Assembly: GCA_964450355.1 (NCBI GenBank)
Contig: CAYVDH010000001.1
Coordinates: forward strand, 1-64,000
Direction: 5' to 3'
DNA length: 64,000 nucleotides
DNA from: CAYVDH01 sp964450355
Lineage (GTDB): Bacteria > Bacteroidota > Bacteroidia > NS11-12g > UBA955
The notes under the pieces are model-generated. The model had not been told where the DNA came from. It made no database searches and saw only the letters and a program-made list of their open reading frames with translations. The translations under genes and the position numbers were made by a program. This document shows, one piece after another, positions 44,331-52,708 of the stretch (positions are counted from its first letter, which is position 1; every line of letters starts with the position of its first letter).

Positions 44331-45362
44331 TTATCGAATTTTAGGATTAAAAATTAATTGGCAAAGATACACAGTAATTGTGAATATAACACCTGCTAAA
44401 AACACATGCATCACTTGAAATACTAAGGGAAATTGAAATCTTAAATTAAATACTCCACTTAAATACTGTAAACACAACAATGCTAGAACGACTATGAGTA
44501 AATTTAAGCTGAGTTTATCTTTCATTGATTTATTTTTAAACAAGATAAAACCAGTAAAAAAAATAACCACTAAAGCCAATGCCCTGTGTAAATAAAATGA
44601 AAATCCTAATGAATCTAAATTCATGGTATTATTTGCATAAAGAGTACCATTAGCAATAGCCAAATCAGATGTATGTCTCAATTGCGTTCCAAATAAAATT
44701 TGAACTAAACTTAAAATCAATAAAAACACTATCCACCACTTGTATTTTATCAAATTAATGTTGTTTTCGTTCAATTGAGGGGCAAAAACACTTAACATAA
44801 AAAACACTAAAGCAGCATACGCTAATAAATAATGAATTGAAACAATGATTGAAAACAAATTAGTAGCAACAACAATGCTTCCTAGCCAACCGTTAAACAA
44901 CATAAAAAAGAACCCTAAAATGCCAAACCAAAATTGTTTTTTATTTGAATTGAATTTTGTTTTAAATAAAGTTAAAAAAAATACTAAAGAAAACAACCCA
45001 GACAATACCCCTATTATTCTATTGATGTATTCTGTCCACGCTTTTCTAACGTTGAATTCTTCAGGCAAATAAACAGTATTGTCGTTTAACAATTGTTCAG
45101 CCTCTTTTTTAAATCCAATGCTCTTTAATAACCCTGCAAATTTGTTGACTTTTTTTATTCTTTTTTGCAAATGTACATCTTGATAATTGGGAGGCAATTG
45201 TGAAACATCTGAAGGAGGTATGTATCCATCAAAACATTTAGGCCAATCGGGGCAACCCATGCCACTTCCTGTGCTTCTTACAAATCCACCTGCCAATAAC
45301 AACAATAAAACAAAAGATATTGAAAGTAAACCAGAAACTTTATTTATTTTTTGATAATTCAA
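44331..45362 (-). CDS. ctaA: Heme A synthase
   Basis: 343 residues with eight membrane helices. It oxidises heme O to heme A. Heme-ligand His residues are in SIHYLLAYAAL, FYLHRALALVVI and VMHVFLAGVIF. The N-terminal loop RSTGSGMGCPDWPKCFDG carries the conserved Cys pair, and an extended loop (about 50-100) is usual for Bacteroidota. The start is TTG at 45362; an in-frame stop lies three codons upstream and no ATG occurs before the conserved part. It begins a second transcription unit after the coxI terminator. Confidence 0.92.
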   Translation of the reverse strand: MNYQKINKVSGLLSISFVLLLLLAGGFVRSTGSGMGCPDWPKCFDGYIPPSDVSQLPPNYQDVHLQKRIKKVNKFAGLLKSIGFKKEAEQLLNDNTVYLPEEFNVRKAWTEYINRIIGVLSGLFSLVFFLTLFKTKFNSNKKQFWFGILGFFFMLFNGWLGSIVVATNLFSIIVSIHYLLAYAALVFFMLSVFAPQLNENNINLIKYKWWIVFLLILSLVQILFGTQLRHTSDLAIANGTLYANNTMNLDSLGFSFYLHRALALVVIFFTGFILFKNKSMKDKLSLNLLIVVLALLCLQYLSGVFNLRFQFPLVFQVMHVFLAGVIFTITVYLCQLIFNPKIR

Positions 45363-45418
45363 GTCAGACTAAATTAAGCTTTAAAACCAGTTTACACTTT
45401 TTCCATTTTAAAGCACTG

Positions 45419-45448
45419 CAAAGGTAAACAAATATCAGTTTTAATCAA
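45419..45448 (-). promoter_or_regulatory. Promoter of the ctaA-DUF983 unit
   Basis: TTG (45448-45446), 19 bp, TACCTTTGC (45426-45418). Both boxes and the spacing are ideal. It lies between the coxI terminator and the TTG start of ctaA, with a 56-nt gap to the start. Confidence 0.65.
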
Positions 45449-45460
45449 TATTTTTTCCAT

Positions 45461-45486
45461 AAAAAAAGCCCCCATTTCTGGAGGCT
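45461..45486 (-). terminator. Terminator of coxII-coxI
   Basis: The hairpin AGCCTCCA-GAAA-TGGGGGCT (one G-T pair), followed by seven T on the minus strand, lies 20 bp after the coxI stop. Confidence 0.88.
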
Positions 45487-45506
45487 CATCTTTATAATTA
45501 ATTAAG

Positions 45507-47417
45507 TTACGCTAATTTGGTTTTAAACAATCTAACAAAGGAACTAAAGAAAACTTGTGAAGGTCTTTCATTGTTCACATTCATGTTAACTGTTTCGTTA
45601 TTGGTGCTTGGCGCTTCGTAATGAGCTGGCTCACCATTTCCTATTTCGTTTTGAGGGAAATAATCCAATTCTCTATCTGGTCGGCTGTATTCATGAGGAC
45701 CTCTGTAAACAGTAGGTATAGCTCCATGCCAGTTACCATGTACATGTTCTACTTCTGTAGTCCATTCAAGGGTATTAGATTCCCAAGGGTTTTTGGTTGC
45801 TTTTTTACCAATAAAAATATTTGAGAAGAAATTGTAAATGAAAAACAATTGTCCAATTCCTCCAATAAATGCTGCAATTGTAATTAATACATTTACATCC
45901 ATCCATATTCCAAATTCAGGAATTAATGAAAACTCATAATATCTACGTGGTACACCAGCTAATCCCATAAAATGCATTGGGAAAAACACAAGGTAAGCTG
46001 AAATGAATGTAAACCAAAAGTGAAGACTTCCTAAGGTTTTATTCATCATGCGACCAAACATTTTAGGATACCAGTGATAAATTCCGCTAAACATACCAAA
46101 TATAGCTGCGCTACCCATTACCAAGTGGAAATGTGCTACCACAAAATAACTGTCGTGAAGTTGAACATCCAATGCTGCATTTCCTAAATAGATACCTGTC
46201 AATCCGCCTGATATAAACAAAGAAACTAGACCTATGGCAAATAACATGGCTGGAGTGAAACGAATATTCCCTTTCCATAAAGTAGAAAGGTAGTTAAATG
46301 TTTTCACAGCAGAAGGTACTGCAATAATCAAGGTGACATACATAAATACTGTTCCTAAAAACGGATTCATTCCTGTAATGAACATGTGGTGACCCCAAAC
46401 TATGAATGACAAGAAAGAAATTCCTATCAAAGATATCACCATGGCTGTATATCCAAAAATTGGCTTTCTAGCATTTGTAGCAATTACTTCAGAGGTAATA
46501 CCCAGTGCAGGCATTAAAATGATGTAAACCTCTGGGTGACCTAAGAACCAAAATAAGTGTTGGAACATGATAGGACTACCACCACTGTTTGTTAAAGCTC
46601 CAATGTTATTCAAATAAATATCACTCAAGTAAAAACTGGTTCCAAAACTTCTATCAAAAATCAAAAATAATCCAGCTCCTAATAAAACAGGGAAAGATAA
46701 TAATCCTAAAATGGCAGTTAATAAAAATGCCCAAATGGTTAAAGGCAATCTGTTCATTGACATTCCCTTTGTTCTCATGTTTAATACTGTAGTTATATAA
46801 TTGATACCACCTAATAAAGAAGACACAATGAATAACACAATAGCAACAAGCCACAAGGTTGTTCCTAATCCAGAGCCAGGCATGGCTTTAGGCAAGGCGC
46901 TTAATGGCGGATATACTGTCCAACCGCTAGATGCAGGTCCTGTTTCAACAAAGAAGGAAGACATTAATACACAAGAAGATAAAAAGAAAAACCAATAAGA
47001 CAACATGTTCATGAAGGGAGATGCCATATCTCTTGCTCCTACTTGTAAAGGAATTAATAAGTTACTAAAAGTTCCACTTAATCCAGCTGTAAGTACATAA
47101 AACACCATAATGGTACCGTGTATGGTAACAAGTGCCATGTAATAGTTAGGATCTAATTTACCTCCTTTAGCCCACTTTCCTAACAAACTTTCTAATATTG
47201 GAAAAGTTTCATTAGGCCATGCTAACTGCATTCTGAAAAGTAAAGACATTCCCATTCCAAAACAACCCATGATGATACCAGTTATTAAGAACTGTTTTGA
47301 AATCATCTTGTGATCTGTACTGAAAACGTATTTTCTAATAAATGATGGCTCGTGATGCTCGTGGTGAGCATGATCATCATGATGAGCGTGTGTTTCTTTT
47401 ATTGTATCGGTACTCAT
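45507..47417 (-). CDS. ctaD: Cytochrome c oxidase subunit I
   Basis: 636 residues, twelve core helices. FWFLGHPEVYIL (CuB His and His-Tyr cross-link), VWGHHMFITG (CuB His pair) and HDSYFVVAHFHLVMG (heme a3/a His) show the full heme-copper site with the K-pathway. An unusual His-rich N-terminal tail (ETHAHHDDHAHHEHHEP) precedes the first helix, and a hydrophilic C-terminal extension of about 70 residues carries a conserved-looking RPSQVFF. Terminal oxidase of aerobic respiration, A-type. Confidence 0.95.
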   Translation of the reverse strand: MSTDTIKETHAHHDDHAHHEHHEPSFIRKYVFSTDHKMISKQFLITGIIMGCFGMGMSLLFRMQLAWPNETFPILESLLGKWAKGGKLDPNYYMALVTIHGTIMVFYVLTAGLSGTFSNLLIPLQVGARDMASPFMNMLSYWFFFLSSCVLMSSFFVETGPASSGWTVYPPLSALPKAMPGSGLGTTLWLVAIVLFIVSSLLGGINYITTVLNMRTKGMSMNRLPLTIWAFLLTAILGLLSFPVLLGAGLFLIFDRSFGTSFYLSDIYLNNIGALTNSGGSPIMFQHLFWFLGHPEVYIILMPALGITSEVIATNARKPIFGYTAMVISLIGISFLSFIVWGHHMFITGMNPFLGTVFMYVTLIIAVPSAVKTFNYLSTLWKGNIRFTPAMLFAIGLVSLFISGGLTGIYLGNAALDVQLHDSYFVVAHFHLVMGSAAIFGMFSGIYHWYPKMFGRMMNKTLGSLHFWFTFISAYLVFFPMHFMGLAGVPRRYYEFSLIPEFGIWMDVNVLITIAAFIGGIGQLFFIYNFFSNIFIGKKATKNPWESNTLEWTTEVEHVHGNWHGAIPTVYRGPHEYSRPDRELDYFPQNEIGNGEPAHYEAPSTNNETVNMNVNNERPSQVFFSSFVRLFKTKLA

Positions 47418-47426
47418 GCTTTTTTT

Positions 47427-49001
47427 TTATTTTACTGCTAATTTTTTATTTGAACTTAATGAATCTACTTTGTTACTTGTACTATCAGATGTTTGATTTG
47501 CATTTGGAGTTGCAGGAGTTGTTTCTACAGCTATGTTTTTACCAAAAGCTGTAGGTTGTTCTGCTAACCATTTTTCATAATCTGCTTTTTCTTCAACCAC
47601 TACTTTTAATTTCATTCCATAATGAGAAGTTCCACATATTTTATTGCAATATAAATAGAATTCAAACTCTTCACCGTTTTCTGCTTTAGCTTGAGCGGTA
47701 GTTTTTGTTGGAATAAAAGTTAATTTAGTAGGCAATCCAGGAACAACGTTCATTTGAGCTCTGAAGTGAGGCAACCAAGCACTGTGAATGATGTCTCTGG
47801 AGCGGAACAATAAAGTAACTGGTTGTCCTTTTACCAAATGAAGCTCTTGTGTTATCACATCGTCTTCTGCATGATTAGAAACAAATTTACTGTATAAATT
47901 GTTTTTGTTAGAATTGTTTTTATCTTTTAAAATGTCATTAACTCTTTGTTTTTGAATCTTTTTTCTATTTAAGGAAGCTTCTAAGTCTGACATCATTTCT
48001 CCATTTTTCAATGTTTCGATTTCATCTTCAATTCCTTCCATTGCTGTATAGTCTTTTAAATCATCTGCTGCTTTGTAATCAGCTTCCAATTGAGCCAACT
48101 TTGCTCCAGATTTCACTTTTTGAATTTCTCTCTCAACTTTTACTATGGCAGTGTCTAGTTCCACTAACATTTCTAGGATAGCAGGCTCATATCCCAATCC
48201 TAATTTATTGTTAGATTCAGAAATGAATTTATAATCCATTTTGCCTAGTTCACCATCTTTACCAGCATATCTGGCATTCCAACCAAATTGGTAAGCAAAT
48301 ATTTCAATTTTAGTAGGGTTGCTTTTTTCTCCTGCATACATGATGCTATTCCAAGTTTTGTGGCCTCTTAATACTAAAATAGTTAACACTATTGCAGGAA
48401 TAATGGTCCAAAATACTTCCAATTTGTTGTTGTGAGAATAATACAACGCCTTTCTGTTTGGATTGTAAGTATATTTAAAGGCAAACCAAAACAATAAAAA
48501 CTGAGTAATAACAAATACAATGGTAGTCAGAATTAAGGTAATTTGGAACATGCTGTCGTAAGTAGCTCCATGTTCACTTGCAGCATTTCCTAAAAGGACA
48601 TGTTTACCATGGTTTTTGTATTCCCATGCTACGGCTGCTAACCCAACAATCATGAATATCAACATCAACCATGAATTAAATTTATTTCCGTTGAGGGTTT
48701 CTTTTCCTGTTATTTTTGAAGTGATTGCTGCTATATCAAAAGCAGATGCAATAACCAATACAAGTAATACAACAAAAATAAGCAATCCCCATTTGATTTT
48801 GTTTTCTAAACTTTTTTCAGGTGTATCTATTTTTGCAGGATCGTACTTGAACTCATCTGCCCCGAAAAGAGGTTTCTCGGCATAGGTGTTCTCTGTTTGA
48901 TGACTTTTAATGTCCACCGATTGAAAAGAGGTGTATGACAGAATGAAAAAAGCAAAAGCTGCTAGAAATACTTTAAGAATGGTTTTTATTTTTTTATTCA
49001 T
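47427..49001 (-). CDS. ctaC: Cytochrome c oxidase subunit II with coiled-coil insertion
   Basis: 524 residues, clearly longer than usual. It has an N-terminal hydrophobic signal/helix (8-24), further membrane helices (about 72-90, 110-127, 152-178, 196-212), then the cupredoxin domain. CuA ligands are His406 (IIHSAWLPHF), Cys452 and Cys456 (CNKIC), His460 and Met463. Between FGWNARYAGKDGELGK (239-254) and the second half (VITQELHL, 382-389) lies an extra charged segment of about 110 residues (270-380), with heptad-like Leu/Ala/Val spacing and Lys/Glu excess. The C-terminal tail (485-524) is Ser/Thr/Asn-rich. First gene of the oxidase locus. Confidence 0.93.
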   Translation of the reverse strand: MNKKIKTILKVFLAAFAFFILSYTSFQSVDIKSHQTENTYAEKPLFGADEFKYDPAKIDTPEKSLENKIKWGLLIFVVLLVLVIASAFDIAAITSKITGKETLNGNKFNSWLMLIFMIVGLAAVAWEYKNHGKHVLLGNAASEHGATYDSMFQITLILTTIVFVITQFLLFWFAFKYTYNPNRKALYYSHNNKLEVFWTIIPAIVLTILVLRGHKTWNSIMYAGEKSNPTKIEIFAYQFGWNARYAGKDGELGKMDYKFISESNNKLGLGYEPAILEMLVELDTAIVKVEREIQKVKSGAKLAQLEADYKAADDLKDYTAMEGIEDEIETLKNGEMMSDLEASLNRKKIQKQRVNDILKDKNNSNKNNLYSKFVSNHAEDDVITQELHLVKGQPVTLLFRSRDIIHSAWLPHFRAQMNVVPGLPTKLTFIPTKTTAQAKAENGEEFEFYLYCNKICGTSHYGMKLKVVVEEKADYEKWLAEQPTAFGKNIAVETTPATPNANQTSDSTSNKVDSLSSNKKLAVK

Positions 49002-49042
49002 TTCAATAAATGCTTCTAAGATTATATATCTTTAGTTGGTCG

Positions 49043-49050
49043 CAAATTTA
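49043..49050 (-). promoter_or_regulatory. -7 element for ctaC-ctaD
   Basis: TAAATTTGC, 41 nt before the ctaC ATG, in the 137-bp gap after DUF4293. The -33 box is not clear. Confidence 0.45.
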
Positions 49051-49138
49051 TTGTTATTTTTCAAGAATTGTAAAAAAAAACTTACTTAATTTTATAAACA
49101 ATATAAAACACTGCAAAACAGAGGTTTAATAGTTTTAA

Positions 49139-49654
49139 TTAACGTAATCTATCAACTGAAGCAAGTAGTTTAATGTCTTTTTTAATTCCTTTAAAGGCTA
49201 AATAATTAAATAAAAATAAACTCAAACCTATAAAAAATCCCAAATATGTTTGTGAGTCAAAAGTTGACTGAAACAAGTTTGTTACTTTGTATTTTTGATA
49301 AACTATATAAAAATTCACTAACCCTATGAATAAGGTATTAAACATCACTAAACGAAGTTGAAGAGCTAAATTTTTAAATAAAAAGATAGATACTAAAGCC
49401 ATTAGCAATGCAATTAACAAAGAATAGGTAATTAAATTGTTTTTATGTTCAAACCTGGAATTATCGTTATTTAAATCAAAAACAGTTTTATTCATAAAAA
49501 TATCGTAAGTTATTTTTTCACTAGGATTGACAATGGTTTCAGATTCTTTTGCTCCCATTCCAATTCCTGAAGATATTTTCAAATTCCCAAACATCATGAT
49601 GGAGGTTACTAAAACAATTACCAATAAATATACTGATTGAATTCTTTGAATCAT
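49139..49654 (-). CDS. DUF4293 membrane protein
   Basis: 171 residues with four hydrophobic segments. The N-terminus MIQRIQSVYLLVIVLVTSIMMF is the fingerprint of DUF4293. A small soluble insert lies between helices one and two. Function unknown. It follows the asparagine-synthetase-like gene by 20 bp as the last cistron of the DUF1573-crcB operon. Confidence 0.82.
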   Translation of the reverse strand: MIQRIQSVYLLVIVLVTSIMMFGNLKISSGIGMGAKESETIVNPSEKITYDIFMNKTVFDLNNDNSRFEHKNNLITYSLLIALLMALVSIFLFKNLALQLRLVMFNTLFIGLVNFYIVYQKYKVTNLFQSTFDSQTYLGFFIGLSLFLFNYLAFKGIKKDIKLLASVDRLR

Positions 49655-49674
49655 GGTGGCAAAAATAATTATTT

Positions 49675-50931
49675 TTATGTCTTTAATTTTTTCTTTTTTG
49701 CACTAGGGAACAATATATTGTTCAGTATCAATCTATATCCAGGGCTATTAGGAAACAAAGCTAAGTTTGTTGGCGGCTCTCCTACCATGTGTTGGTAATC
49801 CTCTGGGTCGTGTCCACTGTAAAAAGTCCAAGTGCCTTTACCCATGGTTCCGTGTATATATCGGGCTTCATTTGCAGCTTTGTATTCTCCCATCACCAAT
49901 ACCTCCGGTTTGATGAATTGTTTTCTGAATGCAGTAGTTTGTCCCATAAACCCTTTGATGGTTTGGGTGTGGTTTTGACACAACATAGTAGGTATGACAT
50001 CCCATTTTGCACTGAAATCAAACAAGGTAAAATTGTCGTCTTTTTCCTGAACATTTCTGTAATTGGTATTGTCAATAGTAGCGTGTTCATAGGCATAAGG
50101 ACTGGTTTCTAAAGTGTAGTCTTTAAAAGCAAATCCATTGTCAAATTTAATTTTTGTTTGAGCATAAGGATCGGCTCCATCTCCATCAAACATACTTTCA
50201 CAGATATCAATACCATCTGCTGCCAAAGCGATATCATAAGTATCTGTAGCGCTACACATCGCAAATAAAAAACCTCCACCTAAACAAAAGTCTCTTATTT
50301 TTTTAGCCACAGCTGCTTTCATTTCCGACACTTTTTTGTATCCATTTCTTGTTGCACAAGCTTCGTTTTCTTTTACATCTTCTAAGTACCATGGGGCATT
50401 TCGGTATCCATACCAAAATTTTCCATATTGTCCTGTAAAATCTTCGTGATGTAAATGCAACCAATCGTATGTAAGCAGCTTCTCTTGTAACACTTCATCA
50501 TCATATACTTTGTCATAAGGAATTTCAGAATATTCTAAAACCATGGTTACTGCATCGTCCCAAGGCTGTTTGTTTTTGGGCGAATACACTGCTATTTTAG
50601 GAACTTTAAGCAATTTAACACTTTCCATGTTTACCTCGGGATTACTGATTTCTACTTGAATGGAATTAGCTTTAGCTTCAGTAATGATTTGGTAATCTAC
50701 TCCCCTAATTTTACATTCATTTTCATATTCTGTTTCAAATGGGAACATGAAACTTCCGCCTTCGTAATTCAATAGCCAATCTACTTCTGCGCCTTTTTGC
50801 AACACCCAATAAGCAATGCCATAGGCTTTCAAATGATTTTTCTGTCCTTCGTCCATAGAAATTAATATTTGTAAGGGATACAAATTTGTAATGCTAACGA
50901 AAGTCAAAATAAATGCTGCTATTTTTTTCAT
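49675..50931 (-). CDS. Secreted glutamine-amidotransferase-like protein ('asparagine synthetase B' of Bacteroidota)
   Basis: 418 residues with a signal peptide (about 1-18). LISMDEGQKNHLKAYGIAYWVLQ (about 23-45) is conserved in a Bacteroidota family usually called asparagine synthetase B. No ATP-pyrophosphatase or Ntn N-terminal Cys is present. GGGFLFAMCSATDTYD and LHLHHEDFTGQYG point to a class-I-glutamine-amidotransferase-like fold, with a Cys in the nucleophile-elbow area. The common name is therefore doubtful. It overlaps crcB by 4 bp. Confidence 0.7.
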   Translation of the reverse strand: MKKIAAFILTFVSITNLYPLQILISMDEGQKNHLKAYGIAYWVLQKGAEVDWLLNYEGGSFMFPFETEYENECKIRGVDYQIITEAKANSIQVEISNPEVNMESVKLLKVPKIAVYSPKNKQPWDDAVTMVLEYSEIPYDKVYDDEVLQEKLLTYDWLHLHHEDFTGQYGKFWYGYRNAPWYLEDVKENEACATRNGYKKVSEMKAAVAKKIRDFCLGGGFLFAMCSATDTYDIALAADGIDICESMFDGDGADPYAQTKIKFDNGFAFKDYTLETSPYAYEHATIDNTNYRNVQEKDDNFTLFDFSAKWDVIPTMLCQNHTQTIKGFMGQTTAFRKQFIKPEVLVMGEYKAANEARYIHGTMGKGTWTFYSGHDPEDYQHMVGEPPTNLALFPNSPGYRLILNNILFPSAKKKKLKT

Positions 50932-51293
50932 TTCAATCCTTTGATAAAAATAATGTAAGTAAGTCCTAATCCTACAAAGTTAGTTAAAAAAAAATAAATA
51001 AACGCCATCATGTAATGTTGATTTTTTAACAACAATACAGTTTCCATAGAAAAAGATGAAAAGGTAGTGAATCCTCCAAGTATTCCAGTAATGATAAATA
51101 ATTGATACGCTTCTAAACCTTTGTTTTTAAAAAAATAAATGGACATAAGCCCAATTAATACACATCCAATTATATTCGCTGAAAATGTAGCAAATGGAAA
51201 ACTGTTGCCATCTGATTTACCAATTATCATTTGTAATATAAACCGTAAAACAGCTCCTATACCACCTCCAATAAACACCATTAAATAGTTCAT
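50928..51293 (-). CDS. crcB: Fluoride ion channel/exporter CrcB (Fluc)
   Basis: 121 residues and four membrane helices. GGGIGAVLRF (8-17) and GILGGFTTFSSFSMET (about 70-85) with the phenylalanine-rich F- pathway are typical; NIIGCVLIG carries the central Asn. It forms an antiparallel dimer that exports fluoride. A single copy is present, so a homodimer is expected. No fluoride riboswitch lies upstream, because the gene starts inside the preceding coding sequence (4-bp overlap). Confidence 0.92.
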   Translation of the reverse strand: MNYLMVFIGGGIGAVLRFILQMIIGKSDGNSFPFATFSANIIGCVLIGLMSIYFFKNKGLEAYQLFIITGILGGFTTFSSFSMETVLLLKNQHYMMAFIYFFLTNFVGLGLTYIIFIKGLK

Positions 51294-52207
51294 TTTTGTT
51301 CTATTTTCAATTGATTCAACATCAATTCAATTCCTTGTTCGAATGAGTGTGGATTGTAACCGAGTTCTTTTATTGCTTTATCCAACACAAAGCCTGTTAT
51401 GGGTGGTCGTTTGGCTGCTTGATTTAAAGTGCTAGAATTTGTTCTTTCAATGATGCTTTTGTCTAAATGAAAGTAATCTGCTACCCTATTTACTAACTCG
51501 AATATGCTCATAAAATCCTTGCCAGAAATGTTGAAAATTCCTTTTGCATGTTTATCTTCGGCTAAAAAACAACCCATCGCTAAATCTTCTGCTAATGTAG
51601 GAGTTCTGTATTGATCATCTACCACTTTAATTGATTGCCCTTTTTCTAATGCTCCTTTTGCCCACAAGACAATGTTGCTTCTGCTCATATCTGCTACAAT
51701 CCCATACACCAATACTGTTCTTAAAATTGCCCAATTTTCGCCATGTTGTTTTATGATGTTTTCTCCTTTAAGTTTAGACCATCCATAGTAACTCAATGGA
51801 TTGGGTGTTTCATTTTCGTCCAATGGACCATGTGTTCCATCAAAGATAAAATCGGTAGATAAATGGATTAAGTGAACTTGATTGTTTAGGCAATGTTTTG
51901 CTATATATTCTACTGCTTTGACATTTAAACTATCGCATAATTCTTGCTCCGATTCACAAGCATCTACATTGGTCATTGCTGCTGTATTAATAACGCAATG
52001 TGGCTTGTATTTCTCTATGACAGTTTTTACATCTTCCTCGTTTGTTATATCAAGTTCGCAATAGTTTAGTTTATTTTTTTCTGGATGTCTGCATTCTCCT
52101 TTGGCTGTAGCTATGAGCTCTTTGTCTGATTTGTCAAGGTATAAATCAATCAATTTCTGACCTAAAAGTCCATTAGCACCAGTGATTAAAACTCTTTTTT
52201 TACTCAT
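51290..52207 (-). CDS. Extended SDR protein, dTDP-4-dehydrorhamnose reductase (RmlD)-like
   Basis: 305 residues. Rossmann motif TGANGLLGQKL (9-19), LSTDFIFDG (about 115-123) and catalytic YYGWSK (about 138-143; Tyr and Lys of SDR). It resembles RmlD, which makes dTDP-rhamnose, but no rmlABC genes lie nearby. It may instead reduce another NDP-sugar. It overlaps both neighbours by 4 bp. Confidence 0.82.
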   Translation of the reverse strand: MSKKRVLITGANGLLGQKLIDLYLDKSDKELIATAKGECRHPEKNKLNYCELDITNEEDVKTVIEKYKPHCVINTAAMTNVDACESEQELCDSLNVKAVEYIAKHCLNNQVHLIHLSTDFIFDGTHGPLDENETPNPLSYYGWSKLKGENIIKQHGENWAILRTVLVYGIVADMSRSNIVLWAKGALEKGQSIKVVDDQYRTPTLAEDLAMGCFLAEDKHAKGIFNISGKDFMSIFELVNRVADYFHLDKSIIERTNSSTLNQAAKRPPITGFVLDKAIKELGYNPHSFEQGIELMLNQLKIEQK

Positions 52208-52668
52208 TTCGATTTTTTCTTTTTTTTCTTTTTTTTAGATTCGACAGGAGGATTTTTGTAGCTATTCAGTTCTTCTAAAAATTGCTTATTTACTACTTTG
52301 GCTTTAAATCGGGCGTATCTTTCAGGACCATTGTTAATGATAATAATTTCTTTTAACACCTCTTTTCCTCCAAAGCCATTGCTATGAAATTCCACATGAA
52401 TAAAACCTCTCTCACCAGGGCCAACTGAATCTTTACTGATGGTAGGTTTAGTACATCCACACGCAGGATGCGCTTGTTTAATTATTAACTTCTCAGTTCC
52501 AATATTGGTAAACCAGAAATCATAAATCACAGTATCGTTGTCTCCTACTGTTCCAAAATCAACAGTATCGATATCGAATTTAAGATTGACTTTATCATTG
52601 GCTTGTGCTTTTAATTGTGAATTTAAAAGCAAAGACATCAATACCCATGTTAATTTAAAAAACTTCAT
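52204..52668 (-). CDS. DUF1573 (Ig-like, periplasmic) protein
   Basis: 154 residues with a signal peptide ending LKAQ (about 21). FDIDTVDFGTVGDNDTVIYDFWFTN and AHPACGCTKPTIS are the DUF1573 signature, an Ig-like domain with a conserved ACGCT cysteine pair. A poly-Lys/Ser tail closes it. Function unknown. It is the first gene of an operon with four downstream genes, mostly in 4-bp overlaps. Confidence 0.85.
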   Translation of the reverse strand: MKFFKLTWVLMSLLLNSQLKAQANDKVNLKFDIDTVDFGTVGDNDTVIYDFWFTNIGTEKLIIKQAHPACGCTKPTISKDSVGPGERGFIHVEFHSNGFGGKEVLKEIIIINNGPERYARFKAKVVNKQFLEELNSYKNPPVESKKKKKKKKSK

Positions 52669-52692
52669 GTAATCTTTTACTGGTTATGAATA

Positions 52693-52700
52693 CAAAAATA
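52693..52700 (-). promoter_or_regulatory. -7 element for the DUF1573 operon
   Basis: TATTTTTG, 24 nt before the DUF1573 ATG, in the 40-bp gap after the T9SS gene. Confidence 0.45.
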
Positions 52701-52708
52701 CGACCAGA

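Noticed and set aside
50928..51300. Fluoride riboswitch upstream of crcB
   Set aside because: crcB begins within the SDR gene (4-bp overlap), leaving no leader, and no crcB-motif RNA was seen before the operon's first gene.
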